Assembly: GCF_002286815.1 (NCBI RefSeq)
Contig: NZ_MUNM01000086.1
Location: forward strand, 1-46,292
From: Pseudomonas sp. PICF141
GTDB taxonomy: Bacteria > Pseudomonadota > Gammaproteobacteria > Pseudomonadales > Pseudomonadaceae
DNA length: 46,292 nt
Direction of reading: 5' to 3'
In this document: one piece after another, positions 25,334-34,800 of the stretch
How the letters are laid out: the number at the start of each line of letters is the position of its first letter
Numbering within the stretch: the first letter of the stretch is position 1
Position numbers and translations under genes: made by a program
Notes under the pieces: model-generated
What the model was told of the DNA's origin: nothing
What the model saw: the letters and a program-made list of their open reading frames with translations, nothing else
Databases searched by the model: none

Positions 25334-26709
25334 TTACACGCCGCCTGCGGTGAGCTTCTCTGGGTTGAGCAGTTCTTCCAGTTGGCTGCGTGTAAGGTCG
25401 GTGTGCTCCAGAGCGACATCAATCACCGGTCGCCCCTGCCGATAAGCCTGCTTGGCAATCTCGGCGGCTTTTTGGTAACCAATGATCGGGTTGAGTGCCG
25501 TGACCAGAATCGGATTGCGCGACAGCGCTTCTTTCAGCCGGGCCTCGTTGACCTTGAAGCTGGCGATAGCCTTGTCGCCCAGCAGACGGCTGGCGTTGGT
25601 CAGCAATTGGATACTGCTCAGCAGGTTCTGGGCGATGATCGGCAGCATGACGTTCAGCTCGAAATTGCCCGACTGACCGGCGATGGTGATCACCGTGTCG
25701 TTGCCGATCACTTGAGCGGCGACCATTGCGCTGGCTTCCGGGATCACCGGGTTGACCTTGCCAGGCATGATCGACGAACCGGGCTGCAAGGCTTGGAGTT
25801 CGATTTCACCAAGCCCGGCCAACGGGCCGGAATTCATCCAGCGCAGGTCGTTGGCGATTTTCATCAAGGAAACCGCTGTGGCCTTGAGCTGCCCTGAAAC
25901 GCTGACCGCCGTATCCTGCGAGCCGATCAGCGCAAACAGGTCCTTGCCCGGCGTGAACTGAACCTGGGTCAGTTGGCTGAGTTGCTGGCTGAAATGCGCC
26001 GCAAATTGCGGATGCGCATTGATCCCGGTGCCCACCGCCGTACCGCCCTGGGCCAGCGATTGCAGACTCGGCAGCAGATCCTGCAGGTGACCGATATTGG
26101 CCTTGAGCTGTTGCGCCCAGCCATTGAGCACCTGACTCATGCGCACCGGCATGGCGTCCATCAAATGGGTACGCCCGGTTTTGACGAATGGATGAACCTG
26201 CTCGGCTTTGTGCTCGATGACCTGCACCAGATGCACCAGCGCCGGCAGCAATTGCTCATGCAAACTCAATGCAGCGCTGATGTGGATGGTGGTCGGGATG
26301 ATGTCGTTGCTGCTTTGGCCGCAGTTGACGTGATCGTTGGGATCCACCGGCTCACCCAACAAGCGGCTGGCCAGGGTGGCAATCACTTCGTTGGCGTTCA
26401 TGTTGGGCTGGTGCCGGAACCGGTCTGGAAGATGTCCACCGGGAAATGCTGCATGAAATCACCTTCGAGCAGGCCTTGGGCGGCGTCGACGATCGCCTTG
26501 CCCCGGGATTCGCTGATCTGCTTGAGCTCGACGTTGGCGCGGGCGGCCGCAGCCTTGACCAGAATCAGCGCCCGGATGAATTGCATGGGCATCGGTTGGC
26601 CGCTGATCGGGAAGTTATCCACTGCGCGCTGGGTTTGCGCGCCATAGAGCGCATCAACCGGGACCTGAAGTTCGCCCATGCTGTCGCGTTCAATACGTGT
26701 GTTATTCAT
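25334..26709 (-). pseudogene. fumC: Class II fumarase, frameshifted (fumC)
   Basis: Two adjoining frames make up a full-length fumarase C: MNNTRIERDSMGELQVP...IFQTGSGTS (103 codons to 26398) and MNANEVIATLASRLLGE...LTAGGV (355 codons to 25334). Together they give the usual length of about 458. The family reads GSGTS-S-NMNANEV. Here one base is missing around 26404, which turns it into GTSPT and a stop. The active-site loop GSSIMPGKVNPV is intact in the downstream frame. The ATG at 26401 is an internal methionine, and starting there would lose the N-terminal domain. A sequencing error is possible for this single base, but the adjacent sodA deletion supports real decay. fumC overlaps fagA by 8 bp. 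Confidence 0.85.
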
Positions 26710-27097
26710 CAGCAGATCCTTGCACCAGTTCTATGAGAGGGATGGAGGGTTGCAACTCGCAGGTGGCCAGTTGCCAGGCGTAGCTTTGCCAGCGCTTGAG
26801 GCGGCAGCCGCAGAGTGATTGCCGTTCAAGATCGCGCAATGGCCGCCAGGCTTGATCCAGACACAGGCTGCGCCAGTGCCAGGGCAGCGCGACATCGGCG
26901 GCAGTGTCGAGCAATAAACGGAAGGAGGTTTCGGCGATGGTCCAGGGAGAAGTGGCCGTGCAACACGCCAGATACCGCCCTTCGGCCAGGTAATGTTCGA
27001 TCAGGCGCGGCTCATCAGGGACCATGGCGCAACGGATCTGGCGACTCATCCAGCGCCAGCTTTCGAGGTAAGGCTGCTCGTGCAAGGCAGAACTCAT
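26702..27097 (-). CDS. fagA: Iron-regulated protein FagA
   Basis: This 131-residue protein (start MSSALHEQPYLESW at 27097) is the small, tryptophan- and arginine-rich first gene of the operon called fagA (Fur-associated gene) in P. aeruginosa; its biochemical role is unknown. The sequence has WRWMSRQIRCAM, CCTATSPWTIAETSFRLLLDTA and a cysteine/arginine-rich LCGCRLKRWQSYAWQL. No known domain was recognised. I chose the internal ATG because the upstream codons overlap the AT-rich Fur-like operator. It is still open while the downstream fumC and sodA are broken. Confidence 0.8.
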   Translation of the reverse strand: MSSALHEQPYLESWRWMSRQIRCAMVPDEPRLIEHYLAEGRYLACCTATSPWTIAETSFRLLLDTAADVALPWHWRSLCLDQAWRPLRDLERQSLCGCRLKRWQSYAWQLATCELQPSIPLIELVQGSADE

Positions 27098-27115
27098 AAT
27101 CCGGCTCACTCGGTA

Positions 27116-27146
27116 ATGAGATTTATTATTAGATGATAATGAGAAC
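27116..27146 (-). promoter_or_regulatory. Candidate Fur box upstream of fagA
   Basis: An AT-rich tract contains GATAATGAG (27135-27143 region) and repeated NATWAT-like hexamers, matching the first half of the 19-bp Fur consensus well and the rest partly. It ends about 20 bp upstream of the fagA start. Fur control of this operon is established in P. aeruginosa. The exact box edges are uncertain. Confidence 0.6.
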
Positions 27147-27177
27147 CAAAACAAGCACAACGAAACACGGAAATCCT

Positions 27178-27266
27178 TGTGGGAGCGGGCTTGCCCGCGA
27201 TGACGTTTGAAGATTTAACATCGATATCGACTGAAATGACGCTATCGCGGCAAGCCCGCTCCCACA
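27178..27266. repeat. REPIN-like inverted repeat upstream of fagA
   Basis: Facing REP units with core tgtgggagcgggcttgcccg and its complement enclose a short unrelated centre. It lies between the fagA promoter and the tldE terminator. It is the same REP class as 3503-3597. Confidence 0.85.
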
Positions 27267-27286
27267 GGATCTGTGTTGCGCCCCAT

Positions 27287-27325
27287 AAAAAAGGCGCGCC
27301 ATCCGATAGATGGCGCGCCTTTTTG
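27287..27325. terminator. Bidirectional terminator downstream of tldE
   Basis: A perfect 11-bp GC-rich stem (ggcgcgccatc / gatggcgcgcc, loop 27304-27308) is flanked by an A-run on the left and a T-run on the right. For the minus-strand tldE transcript, the stop codon is 16 bp upstream of it. Confidence 0.9.
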
Positions 27326-27340
27326 TGCAGCAGTCGGAGG

Positions 27341-28687
27341 TTAGCTACCCGCCACCGTCATCCGCTCGATCAATACCGACCCGGTGCGAATGTTGCTGCG
27401 CAATTCCAGGTCATTACCGACTGCAATAATTTGCTTGAACATGTCACGCATGTTGCCGGCGATGGTCACCTCCTGCACCGCGAACTGTATTTCGCCGTTC
27501 TCGACCCAGAAACCCGCCGCGCCACGGGAGTAATCGCCAGTGACCATATTCAGGCCCTGCCCCATCAATTCGGTGACCAGCAAGCCACGGCCCATGCGCC
27601 GTAGCAAGGCGGCCTGATCTTCGTCGCCATGGGTGACGAACAGGTTGTGCACGCCGCCGGCGTTGGCGGTGCTCGGCATGCCTAGCTTGCGGCCGGAGTA
27701 AGTGCCGAGTACGTAGGACACCAACTCGCCCTTCTCCACGAAGGGTTTGGCGTAGGTGGCCAGGCCATCGCCATCGAACGCCGAACTGCCCAGGGCGCGC
27801 ATCAAATGCGGACGTTCATCGATGGTCAGCCATTCCGGGAACAGCTTCTGCCCCAGCGTGCCTTCCAGGAACGAGGATTTGCGGTACAGACTGCCGCCGG
27901 AGATCGCCGACAGGAAACTGCCGAACAAACCACCGGCCAGTTCCGCGGAAAACAGCACCGGCACTTCGCAGGTCGGTACCGGACGCGCCCCCAGACGGCT
28001 CGCCGCCCGTTGCGCGGCACGCTGGCCGATGCTCTCTGGAGAGGCCAGCAAATTGCCCTGACGGTTTACGTCATACCAGTAATCGCGCTGCATTTGCCCA
28101 TCGGCTTCGGCGATCATCACGCAACTGAGACTGTGACGAGTCGACGCGTAACCACCGATAAAACCGTGGCTGTTACCGTAAACCCGGCAGCCTTGGTGAG
28201 TGCTGAGGGTGGTGCCGTCGGCATTCTTGATCCGGTTGTCGGCGGCAAACGCCGCCGCTTCACAGGCCAGGGCCTGCTCGATGGCTTGCTCCGGGGTAAT
28301 GTCCCATTGATGGAACAGGTCGAAATCCTGCAGATCCTTGGCCATCAGTGCGGCATCCGCCAGGCCCGAGGCTTCGTCTTCAGAGGTGTGCTTGGCAATG
28401 GCCAGGGCGGCGGCGACGGTTTCGCGAATCGCATCCGAACCACTGGCCGAAGTGCTGGCCGACCCTTTGCGCTGGCCTACGTACAAGGTGATGCCAAAGC
28501 CCTGATCGCGATTGAACTCAACGGTTTCGACTTCCCGTTGACGCACCGTGGTCGACAGGCCCTGCTCCAGCGACACGGCCACTTCACAGGCACTGGCGCC
28601 CTGGCGCTTGGCTTCAGCGATGATCTGCTCGACTTGTTCTTGCAGTGCCGGCAACGCTTGTGGGCCGACGCTTTCAACTGCACTCAT
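27341..28687 (-). CDS. pmbA: Metalloprotease subunit TldE/PmbA
   Basis: PmbA (TldE) is the partner of TldD in a heterodimeric zinc protease that degrades unfolded peptides and matures some modified peptides such as microcin B17 in E. coli. The 448-residue protein has the U62/PmbA fold but lacks the HEXXXH zinc motif, as expected for TldE. The start MSAVESVG at 28687 is chosen because a ggagaa site sits 5-10 bp upstream; the MENS start at 28699 overlaps that site. It is divergent from darP, and tldD lies beyond darP. Confidence 0.94.
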   Translation of the reverse strand: MSAVESVGPQALPALQEQVEQIIAEAKRQGASACEVAVSLEQGLSTTVRQREVETVEFNRDQGFGITLYVGQRKGSASTSASGSDAIRETVAAALAIAKHTSEDEASGLADAALMAKDLQDFDLFHQWDITPEQAIEQALACEAAAFAADNRIKNADGTTLSTHQGCRVYGNSHGFIGGYASTRHSLSCVMIAEADGQMQRDYWYDVNRQGNLLASPESIGQRAAQRAASRLGARPVPTCEVPVLFSAELAGGLFGSFLSAISGGSLYRKSSFLEGTLGQKLFPEWLTIDERPHLMRALGSSAFDGDGLATYAKPFVEKGELVSYVLGTYSGRKLGMPSTANAGGVHNLFVTHGDEDQAALLRRMGRGLLVTELMGQGLNMVTGDYSRGAAGFWVENGEIQFAVQEVTIAGNMRDMFKQIIAVGNDLELRSNIRTGSVLIERMTVAGS

Positions 28688-28795
28688 GCTGTTCTCCACT
28701 CAAATTCTGCTTTCGGCTGGGGCCTTCGAGCGACCGGGCCGGACAAGCGGCCCCCGACTGGTTATCATGGCGGCGTTTCTTTGCGGACGGCCACC

Positions 28796-29320
28796 ATGGT
28801 TGATTCTTACGACGACTCCCTCGATACGGGAGAAAAAAGCAAATCCCAGGTTAAACGCGAGCTGCATGCGCTGGTTGACCTTGGCGAGCGTCTTACAACG
28901 CTCAAGCCTGACTTGCTGGCAAAACTGCCATTGACCGACGCTATGCGCCGGGCCCTGGCCGATGCGCCCAAGCACACCGCGAATATCGCGCGTAAACGGC
29001 ACCTTATGTTCATCGGCAAACTGATGCGCGATCAGGACACTGAAGCCATTCTGACTCTGCTCGATCAACTGGATGCCTCCACTCGGCAGTACAACGAACG
29101 TTTCCATGGCCTGGAACGCTGGCGCGATCGCTTGATCGCGGGCGACGATGCAGTTCTGGAGAAGTTCATGCTCGACTACCCGGAAGCTGATCGTCAGCAA
29201 TTGCGCTCCCTGATCCGTCAGGCCCAGCACGAACTGGCGACCAACAAGCCACCGGCTTCGAGCCGTAAAATCTTCAAGTACATCCGTCAGCTGGACGAGA
29301 CTCAACGCGGTCTGCGCTAA
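28796..29320 (+). CDS. darP: Ribosome biogenesis factor DarP (YjgA, DUF615)
   Basis: This 174-residue protein is of the DUF615/YjgA family; in E. coli DarP associates with late 50S precursors. The sequence begins acidic (DSYDDSLDTGEKSKSQVKRE, read from MVDSY). It then has the family segments LHALVDLGERL, DAMRRALADAPKHTANIARKRH-type, RQLQYIGKLMR-like (here RHLMFIGKLMRDQD) and the C-terminal SRKIFKYIRQL. The ATG at 28796 is preferred to the far upstream frame, which is antisense to pmbA. It lies between pmbA and tldD, an arrangement conserved in pseudomonads. Confidence 0.92.
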   Translation: MVDSYDDSLDTGEKSKSQVKRELHALVDLGERLTTLKPDLLAKLPLTDAMRRALADAPKHTANIARKRHLMFIGKLMRDQDTEAILTLLDQLDASTRQYNERFHGLERWRDRLIAGDDAVLEKFMLDYPEADRQQLRSLIRQAQHELATNKPPASSRKIFKYIRQLDETQRGLR

Positions 29321-29332
29321 CGTCCCGCATCC

Positions 29333-29365
29333 CCTGTAGGAGCAGCCTGCGGCGGCTCCTACAGG
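29333..29365. terminator. Hairpin between convergent darP and tldD
   Basis: An 11-bp perfect stem (cctgtaggagc / gctcctacagg) with an 11-base loop lies between the two convergent stop codons. It looks like the distal part of a REP element and may end both transcripts. Confidence 0.6.
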
Positions 29366-29373
29366 AGATATTT

Positions 29374-30816
29374 TCACGCCCCTGTGCCACCCACAGTAAT
29401 CGCATCAATCTTCAGCGTTGGCTGGCCGACACCCACCGGCACCGACTGCCCATCCTTGCCACAGGTTCCCACACCGCTGTCTAGCGCCAGATCGTTACCG
29501 ACCATCGACACCTTGCTCATGGCTTCCGGGCCATTGCCGATCAACGTCGCGCCTTTGACCGGGGCAGTAATCTTGCCGTCTTCGATCAGGTACGCCTCAC
29601 TGGTGGAGAACACGAACTTGCCGCTGGTGATATCCACCTGGCCACCGCCGAGGTTGGCGCAATAGATGCCTTTTTTCACCGAGGCGATGATTTCCGCCGG
29701 GTCGCTTTCGCCACCGAGCATGTAAGTGTTGGTCATGCGCGGCATCGGCAGATGCGCATAGGATTCCCGACGCCCGTTACCGGTGCGGGCCACGCCCATC
29801 AGGCGCGCATTGAGCTTGTCCTGCATATAACCTTTGAGCACGCCGTTTTCGATCAGCGTGGTGCACTCGGTCGGCGTGCCTTCGTCGTCGACGCTCAGCG
29901 AACCGCGGCGCCCGGCGAGGGTCCCGTCATCGACGATGGTGCATAGCTTCGATGCAACCATCTCGCCCATGCGCCCGCTGTAGGCCGAACTGCCCTTGCG
30001 GTTGAAATCGCCTTCCAGGCCATGGCCGACGGCTTCGTGCAGTAACACGCCGGACCAACCCGACCCCAGGACCACCGGCAATGTACCCGCCGGGGCCGGG
30101 ATCGCTTCCAGATTTACCAGCGCCTGACGCAATGCTTCGCGGGCATAGCCCATGGCACGGTCGTCGCTGAGGAAATAGCGGTAATCGGTACGACCGCCAC
30201 CGCCATGACCACCGCGCTCACGACGGCCATTCTGCTCGACGATCACGCTGACGTTGAAACGCACCAGCGGTCGTACATCCGCCGCCAGGCCGCCATCGGT
30301 GGAAGCAATCAAAATCCGCTCCCAGACCCCGGCCATGCTCACGGTGACTTGCTGGATACGCGGGTCGAGGGCACGGGTCGCCACGTCAATACGCTTGAGC
30401 AGCTCGACTTTCTCGGCACGGGTCATCACTTCCAGCGGATTATCCGGCCCGTACAATTGGGTGACATCCTGGGTAGTGAACGCCTGCACGGTACCGTTCT
30501 GCCCGGCCCGGGAGATCGAACGGGCTGCACGGGCCGCCGCGCCCAGCGCTTCAAGGGTGATCGCATTGCTGTAGGCGAAACCGGTCTTCTCACCCGATTG
30601 CGCACGCACGCCGACACCCTGGTCAAGATTGAAGCTGCCTTCCTTGACGATGCCGTCTTCCAGCGCCCAGGATTCGGAAATCTGCCCCTGGAAATACAGG
30701 TCGGCGGCATCGATGCCCGGGCCGGCCAGATCGCCGAGCACACCTTGCAGGCTCTCGATCGTTACGCCGCCGGGCGCCAGGAGGTGTTCACTGACGGAGG
30801 ACAACAACTCGCTCAT
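29374..30816 (-). CDS. tldD: Metalloprotease TldD
   Basis: TldD is the catalytic subunit of the TldD/TldE protease. The 480-residue protein carries the zinc motif HEAVGHGLEGD with His260, Glu261 and His265, and a downstream cysteine-containing segment (YCANLGGGQVDITSGKF) that includes the third ligand region. It starts 13 bp after the stop of the nitrilase-family gene, so both are probably co-transcribed with yhdP-rng. Confidence 0.95.
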   Translation of the reverse strand: MSELLSSVSEHLLAPGGVTIESLQGVLGDLAGPGIDAADLYFQGQISESWALEDGIVKEGSFNLDQGVGVRAQSGEKTGFAYSNAITLEALGAAARAARSISRAGQNGTVQAFTTQDVTQLYGPDNPLEVMTRAEKVELLKRIDVATRALDPRIQQVTVSMAGVWERILIASTDGGLAADVRPLVRFNVSVIVEQNGRRERGGHGGGGRTDYRYFLSDDRAMGYAREALRQALVNLEAIPAPAGTLPVVLGSGWSGVLLHEAVGHGLEGDFNRKGSSAYSGRMGEMVASKLCTIVDDGTLAGRRGSLSVDDEGTPTECTTLIENGVLKGYMQDKLNARLMGVARTGNGRRESYAHLPMPRMTNTYMLGGESDPAEIIASVKKGIYCANLGGGQVDITSGKFVFSTSEAYLIEDGKITAPVKGATLIGNGPEAMSKVSMVGNDLALDSGVGTCGKDGQSVPVGVGQPTLKIDAITVGGTGA

Positions 30817-30829
30817 ATGCTTTTACGCC

Positions 30830-31684
30830 TTAAATTCGTCGTTCTGATGCAGGTCGCTGGGCGCCCTGCGAGAAAAAGCGCCGGTGAGTGGACACCGGCA
30901 TCCGCGCCCTGATGGACGCCTGTTCGCTGCTGTCGCGTTGGGCCAGCAGCACGGCCTCGCCTTGATCCTGTTGCGCCAGCACACGCCCCCATGGGTCGAC
31001 GATGGCGGCGTGACCAAAGGTTTCTCGTGGCCCCGGATGCGTCCCACCCTGGGCGGCCGCGAGCATGTAACACTGGGTTTCGATGGCCCGCGCGCGAATC
31101 AGCACCTCCCAATGGGCCGCGCCGGTCACCGCGGTAAAGGCCGACGGCGCGGTAATCAACTCCGCGCCGGCCGCACGCAATTCGCTGTACAGCTCCGGGA
31201 AACGCAGGTCATAACACACCGTCAGGCCGACTCGACCGACCGGAGTGTCGGCAATAACCACACCACTGCCATAAGCATAGTCATCGGATTCGCGATAACG
31301 CCCGCGATTATCCGCCACGTCTACGTCAAACAGGTGCAGCTTGTCATACCGTGCAACGGTTTCGCCGAGGTCATCCACCAGCAACGAGCACGCATGCACT
31401 TTGGCCGTCGGTTGATCCACCGGCGGCAACGGCAATGTGCCGGCTACTATCCATAACTTGAGGTCGCGGGCGGTCTGTTTCAACCACGGCAGGATCGGGC
31501 CTTCGCCCAAGGCTTCGGCGCGGCCGATGTCGGCAATGTCGCGCCGGCCCATGGCGGCGAAGTTTTCCGGCAGCACGGCAAGCCGCGCGCCACCGCTCGC
31601 CGCCTGCTCGAGCAGACGACGGGCCTGGGCCAGATTGGCCAGCACGTCGCTCTGGCTGACCATTTGAATCACCGCTACAGACAT
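30830..31684 (-). CDS. Carbon-nitrogen hydrolase family protein (Nit-type amidase)
   Basis: This 284-residue member of the nitrilase superfamily resembles the Nit1/YbeM group, whose best-known activity is repair hydrolysis of deaminated glutathione. The catalytic triad is visible as Glu40 (LPENFA), Lys115 (KLHLFD) and Cys157 (VCYDLRFPELY). Its C-terminus is rich in arginine, with STHRRFFSQ. The gene lies between yhdP and tldD, as in other pseudomonads. The substrate is not proven by sequence. Confidence 0.9.
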   Translation of the reverse strand: MSVAVIQMVSQSDVLANLAQARRLLEQAASGGARLAVLPENFAAMGRRDIADIGRAEALGEGPILPWLKQTARDLKLWIVAGTLPLPPVDQPTAKVHACSLLVDDLGETVARYDKLHLFDVDVADNRGRYRESDDYAYGSGVVIADTPVGRVGLTVCYDLRFPELYSELRAAGAELITAPSAFTAVTGAAHWEVLIRARAIETQCYMLAAAQGGTHPGPRETFGHAAIVDPWGRVLAQQDQGEAVLLAQRDSSEQASIRARMPVSTHRRFFSQGAQRPASERRI

Positions 31685-31717
31685 GGCCTATTCCCTATGT
31701 GAAATCTACGCATACCG

Positions 31718-31804
31718 GTAGGCGCTGCGGAGTGAAACGAGGCGGCGATCTTTTGACCTTGAACTTTGAAGTCAAAAGATCGCAGCCTGCGGCAGCTCCT
31801 ACGG
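31718..31804. repeat. REP-type inverted repeat between yhdP and the amidase gene
   Basis: This is a degenerate copy of the inverted repeat at 24005-24097. The left arm reads gtaggcgctgcggagtgaaa and continues to gcgatcttttgac; the right arm is gtcaaaagatcgcagcctgc and continues to gcagctcctac. The arms match less well than in the other copy. Confidence 0.75.
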
Positions 31805-31869
31805 GGGTAAGCGGCGTCGCATGAAAACATGCTACTCCATAGGCCCGAAGAGTGCTTTTTCAAAAGAAT

Positions 31870-34800
31870 TCAAAAAGGCTTGTCGAAGGTGATTTTCGGA
31901 TCTTTCCATGGGCCTTTGACGGTGTATTTGACGCTGGCATAGCGCGCCACGCGGTCACCGATCAGCTTGTCGATCAGGAACAGCGCCCCGCCGACGGCCG
32001 GTGCACCGACGATCAACGCGGCAATCGGCAGATTGTTGGTCACCGGCAGAGTCACCAACAACTTGGCGTCGATCTGATCACCCACCAGGTCCAGTGTGCC
32101 GTTGAGCTCCACATTGCTCGACGGCCCGGTCAGCAGAATAGGTTCACGGGTCACGTAGACGCCGTTACTGGCGACCAGCAAACCTTTGACCCGGTCATAG
32201 CTCAAGCCTTTGCCGAACAGGTCGGAAAAGTCCAGGCGCAGGCGGCGGCCGATGGAGTTGAAATTGAGCAGGCCAAATACCCGCAGCGCCTGAGCACCGC
32301 CTTCGACTTCTACGAACTGACCTTTATTCAGCGATGCATCAAGGCTGCCGGAGAAGCGTTTGGACGCCAGCCACGCCGGCGAACCAGGCCAGCGACCGTC
32401 GACGTTCATGTGAAACTCTTCGCTGGTGACGCTCGGTGCAAACCCCCACCCCTTGAGCACGTCGGCAAGGTTCTTGCCACTGACTCGGCCCTTGTACCAA
32501 CTGCTGGAATTACCCGGCATGCCTTCCCAGCCACCACTGCCGCGCAAGAGGATGCCCTTGAGGCCCAGATCAAGGGAATTGAAAGCGATGCCCTTGGCGG
32601 TCGGCCGAACTTTCAGGTGCCACGCGCCCACCAGGTCCGGCCCCTGGAACAGCTGATTAATGGTGACATCCAGTGCAGGGACCTTCGTCGGGTCCACCGA
32701 GGCCAACGGATCCGGCGAATTCTCGTCAGCCAGCGCTGCAGGGTCTCGTGCCGGCAAGCGCACATATTGCAGATTGACCGCAATCGGCGCGGCTTTCGCA
32801 TCGGCAATTGCGACGCTGCCCTTGGCCTGCTGACTGTCGAGTTGCAAAGCCCACGCGGCCGGTTTACGCATCAACTTCACCGACGCCTGATCAAGGGTGG
32901 TGCCGAAACCCGTGAGTTTCCCAACCTTCAGATCCGCGCCACTGAGCAACTGTTTGGCACTGCCGCCCGGATCCTGGCCAGCATATTTGCTCACCAGATC
33001 CTGCCAGGGGGCGACATCCAGCTCGGACAGTACCCCACGCACGCGCAAGCCTTTGGCGCCGGGCAACACGGCACTGCCGCCACCGAGAAACAACTCGCCG
33101 CGACCGTCGGTGAAATTGCCGGCTGGTGCCGCAAACGTAAAACTGGCCAGTTCACCATAGGTGGCCCAGTAACGCCGCTCCGGCCCTTGCAGGGTCATGC
33201 GGAACACGGTATCGCGCCCGACATCGGCCGCCATGCCGAACGGTGCTGGCAAATCAACCGCCGCGCCTTTGAGACTGGAGCTGACCATCAATTGGCTGTC
33301 GGCGCCAGCAAGGTTCAATTGCAGTTGATAAGGGATCGTCCCCGCCACCGGCAATGGCTGAGTGACATTCAGCCATTCAGCCAGTTTTTTGACCTCGACC
33401 TCACTCGTCGCCGTAACCCGGGTATTGAGCTTGCCCGGGCTGCCTTCAGCAAATATCTGTGCGCTCACCGGCTTGTCGAAGGCCCGTGCCGTGATTTTTT
33501 GCCCGCTCAGCCCCTTGGTGCTGTCGAAACGGAAATCGCCCTTGAGTTGCGTCAGTTCCAGGGTGGGCTCACTGAGCTTTAAACGGGCCTTGGCGGTCTT
33601 GAAGTCGACGAGGATTTTCGGCTGCTCGCCTTTGACCAGCGGGATATCGAGTTTGAGCTTGCCTTGCAGATCGCCCTCGCCTTCCCAGCCAGCGAACGTC
33701 TCGGCAGTGCCAATGGGCGCTTGCTGCAAAATCTTCAGGCCATCGCCCAACCCGCCAGCGAAGGCGCCATCAAGGAACAGATGAGTGCTCTGCCCGGCAG
33801 GCACACGAGGAATATTGACGTAGACGTCGCGGACCTGAGTGTCGAGCAATTGGCCCTCGCTCGCGACGATCCGCACGCCGCTGTCTTCGATGAACACATC
33901 GCCGCTGACCTTGCTGACATGCGGCCAGCCTGGCTGGAACGCCAGCTCGGCATCGTGAACCTTGAAAAACAGGCTGATGCTGCGAGCCGTTTCGGCGGCG
34001 CCGTGGTTCAGCGAACCCTGGTACTGGAAGAAGCCTTCATCCACCGCGCCTTTGAGAATCGCGGTGCGCAGCCATTCGTCCAGCCCCGGGCTGAGAACCG
34101 TCGGCAGGTACTTGGCGGTGTAGCGACCGTCGCCGTCGACCAGGCCGACCCGCAGGTCCATGTAGTCTTCCTTGGTGTGATCGAAATGCAGGCGGATCAG
34201 GAAATCGCCGGCAATCTTGCCCTCTTCGCCCAGCACTTTCAGGTACGGTGCGATCAGGGTGAAAGCTTCTTTGTCGAGTTTCCAGGTCAACCGCGCGTTG
34301 GCCTGAATGTACTGCCATGGCTTGGCGAAAATCGGGTCCAGATGCAGGGAAAAATCCTTGCTGTCCATGCGCAGTTCGCCCTGCCCGAGGTCGCCGCTGA
34401 TACTACCACTGACATTTCGCACCGCTGGTGCGCCGCGATAAGCGTCAAAGCCGACTTTTTCCAGGTTGGCGGCAAAGCTGAATTTAGTGTCATCGGTAGC
34501 GGCTGGGCGGAAGTCAATCAGCACATTGCGCAAAACTCCAATGACCTTGAGCCGCTCGACCGCCGTGGCGATCCCCTCGGGCAGAGGGCCCAATGCGTTC
34601 AGCAGCGGGGTGAGCGGTGTGAGATCGAGACGGTCAGCTTGCAGATGCAAGAGCTCGGGCGCCTTGTCTGTCGCGCCAGTCTGTTGAAATTGCAGTTTCG
34701 ATTCCCAGCGGCTGTCGCCCAGGTTCATGGCCAGAGAATCCAGGGTCACCAGGACCCCATTGGAACTGCGCTGGAAATACCCGTTCAGCGCCAGGTTGTC

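Noticed and set aside
25334..26401. A separate functional short fumarase starting at the internal ATG
   Set aside because: It would lack about 103 N-terminal residues that are needed for the fumarase fold. The upstream frame carries exactly the missing part.
27806..28795. N-terminal extension of the darP frame by about 330 codons
   Set aside because: The extension is antisense to pmbA. The DarP family begins at the ATG at 28796.
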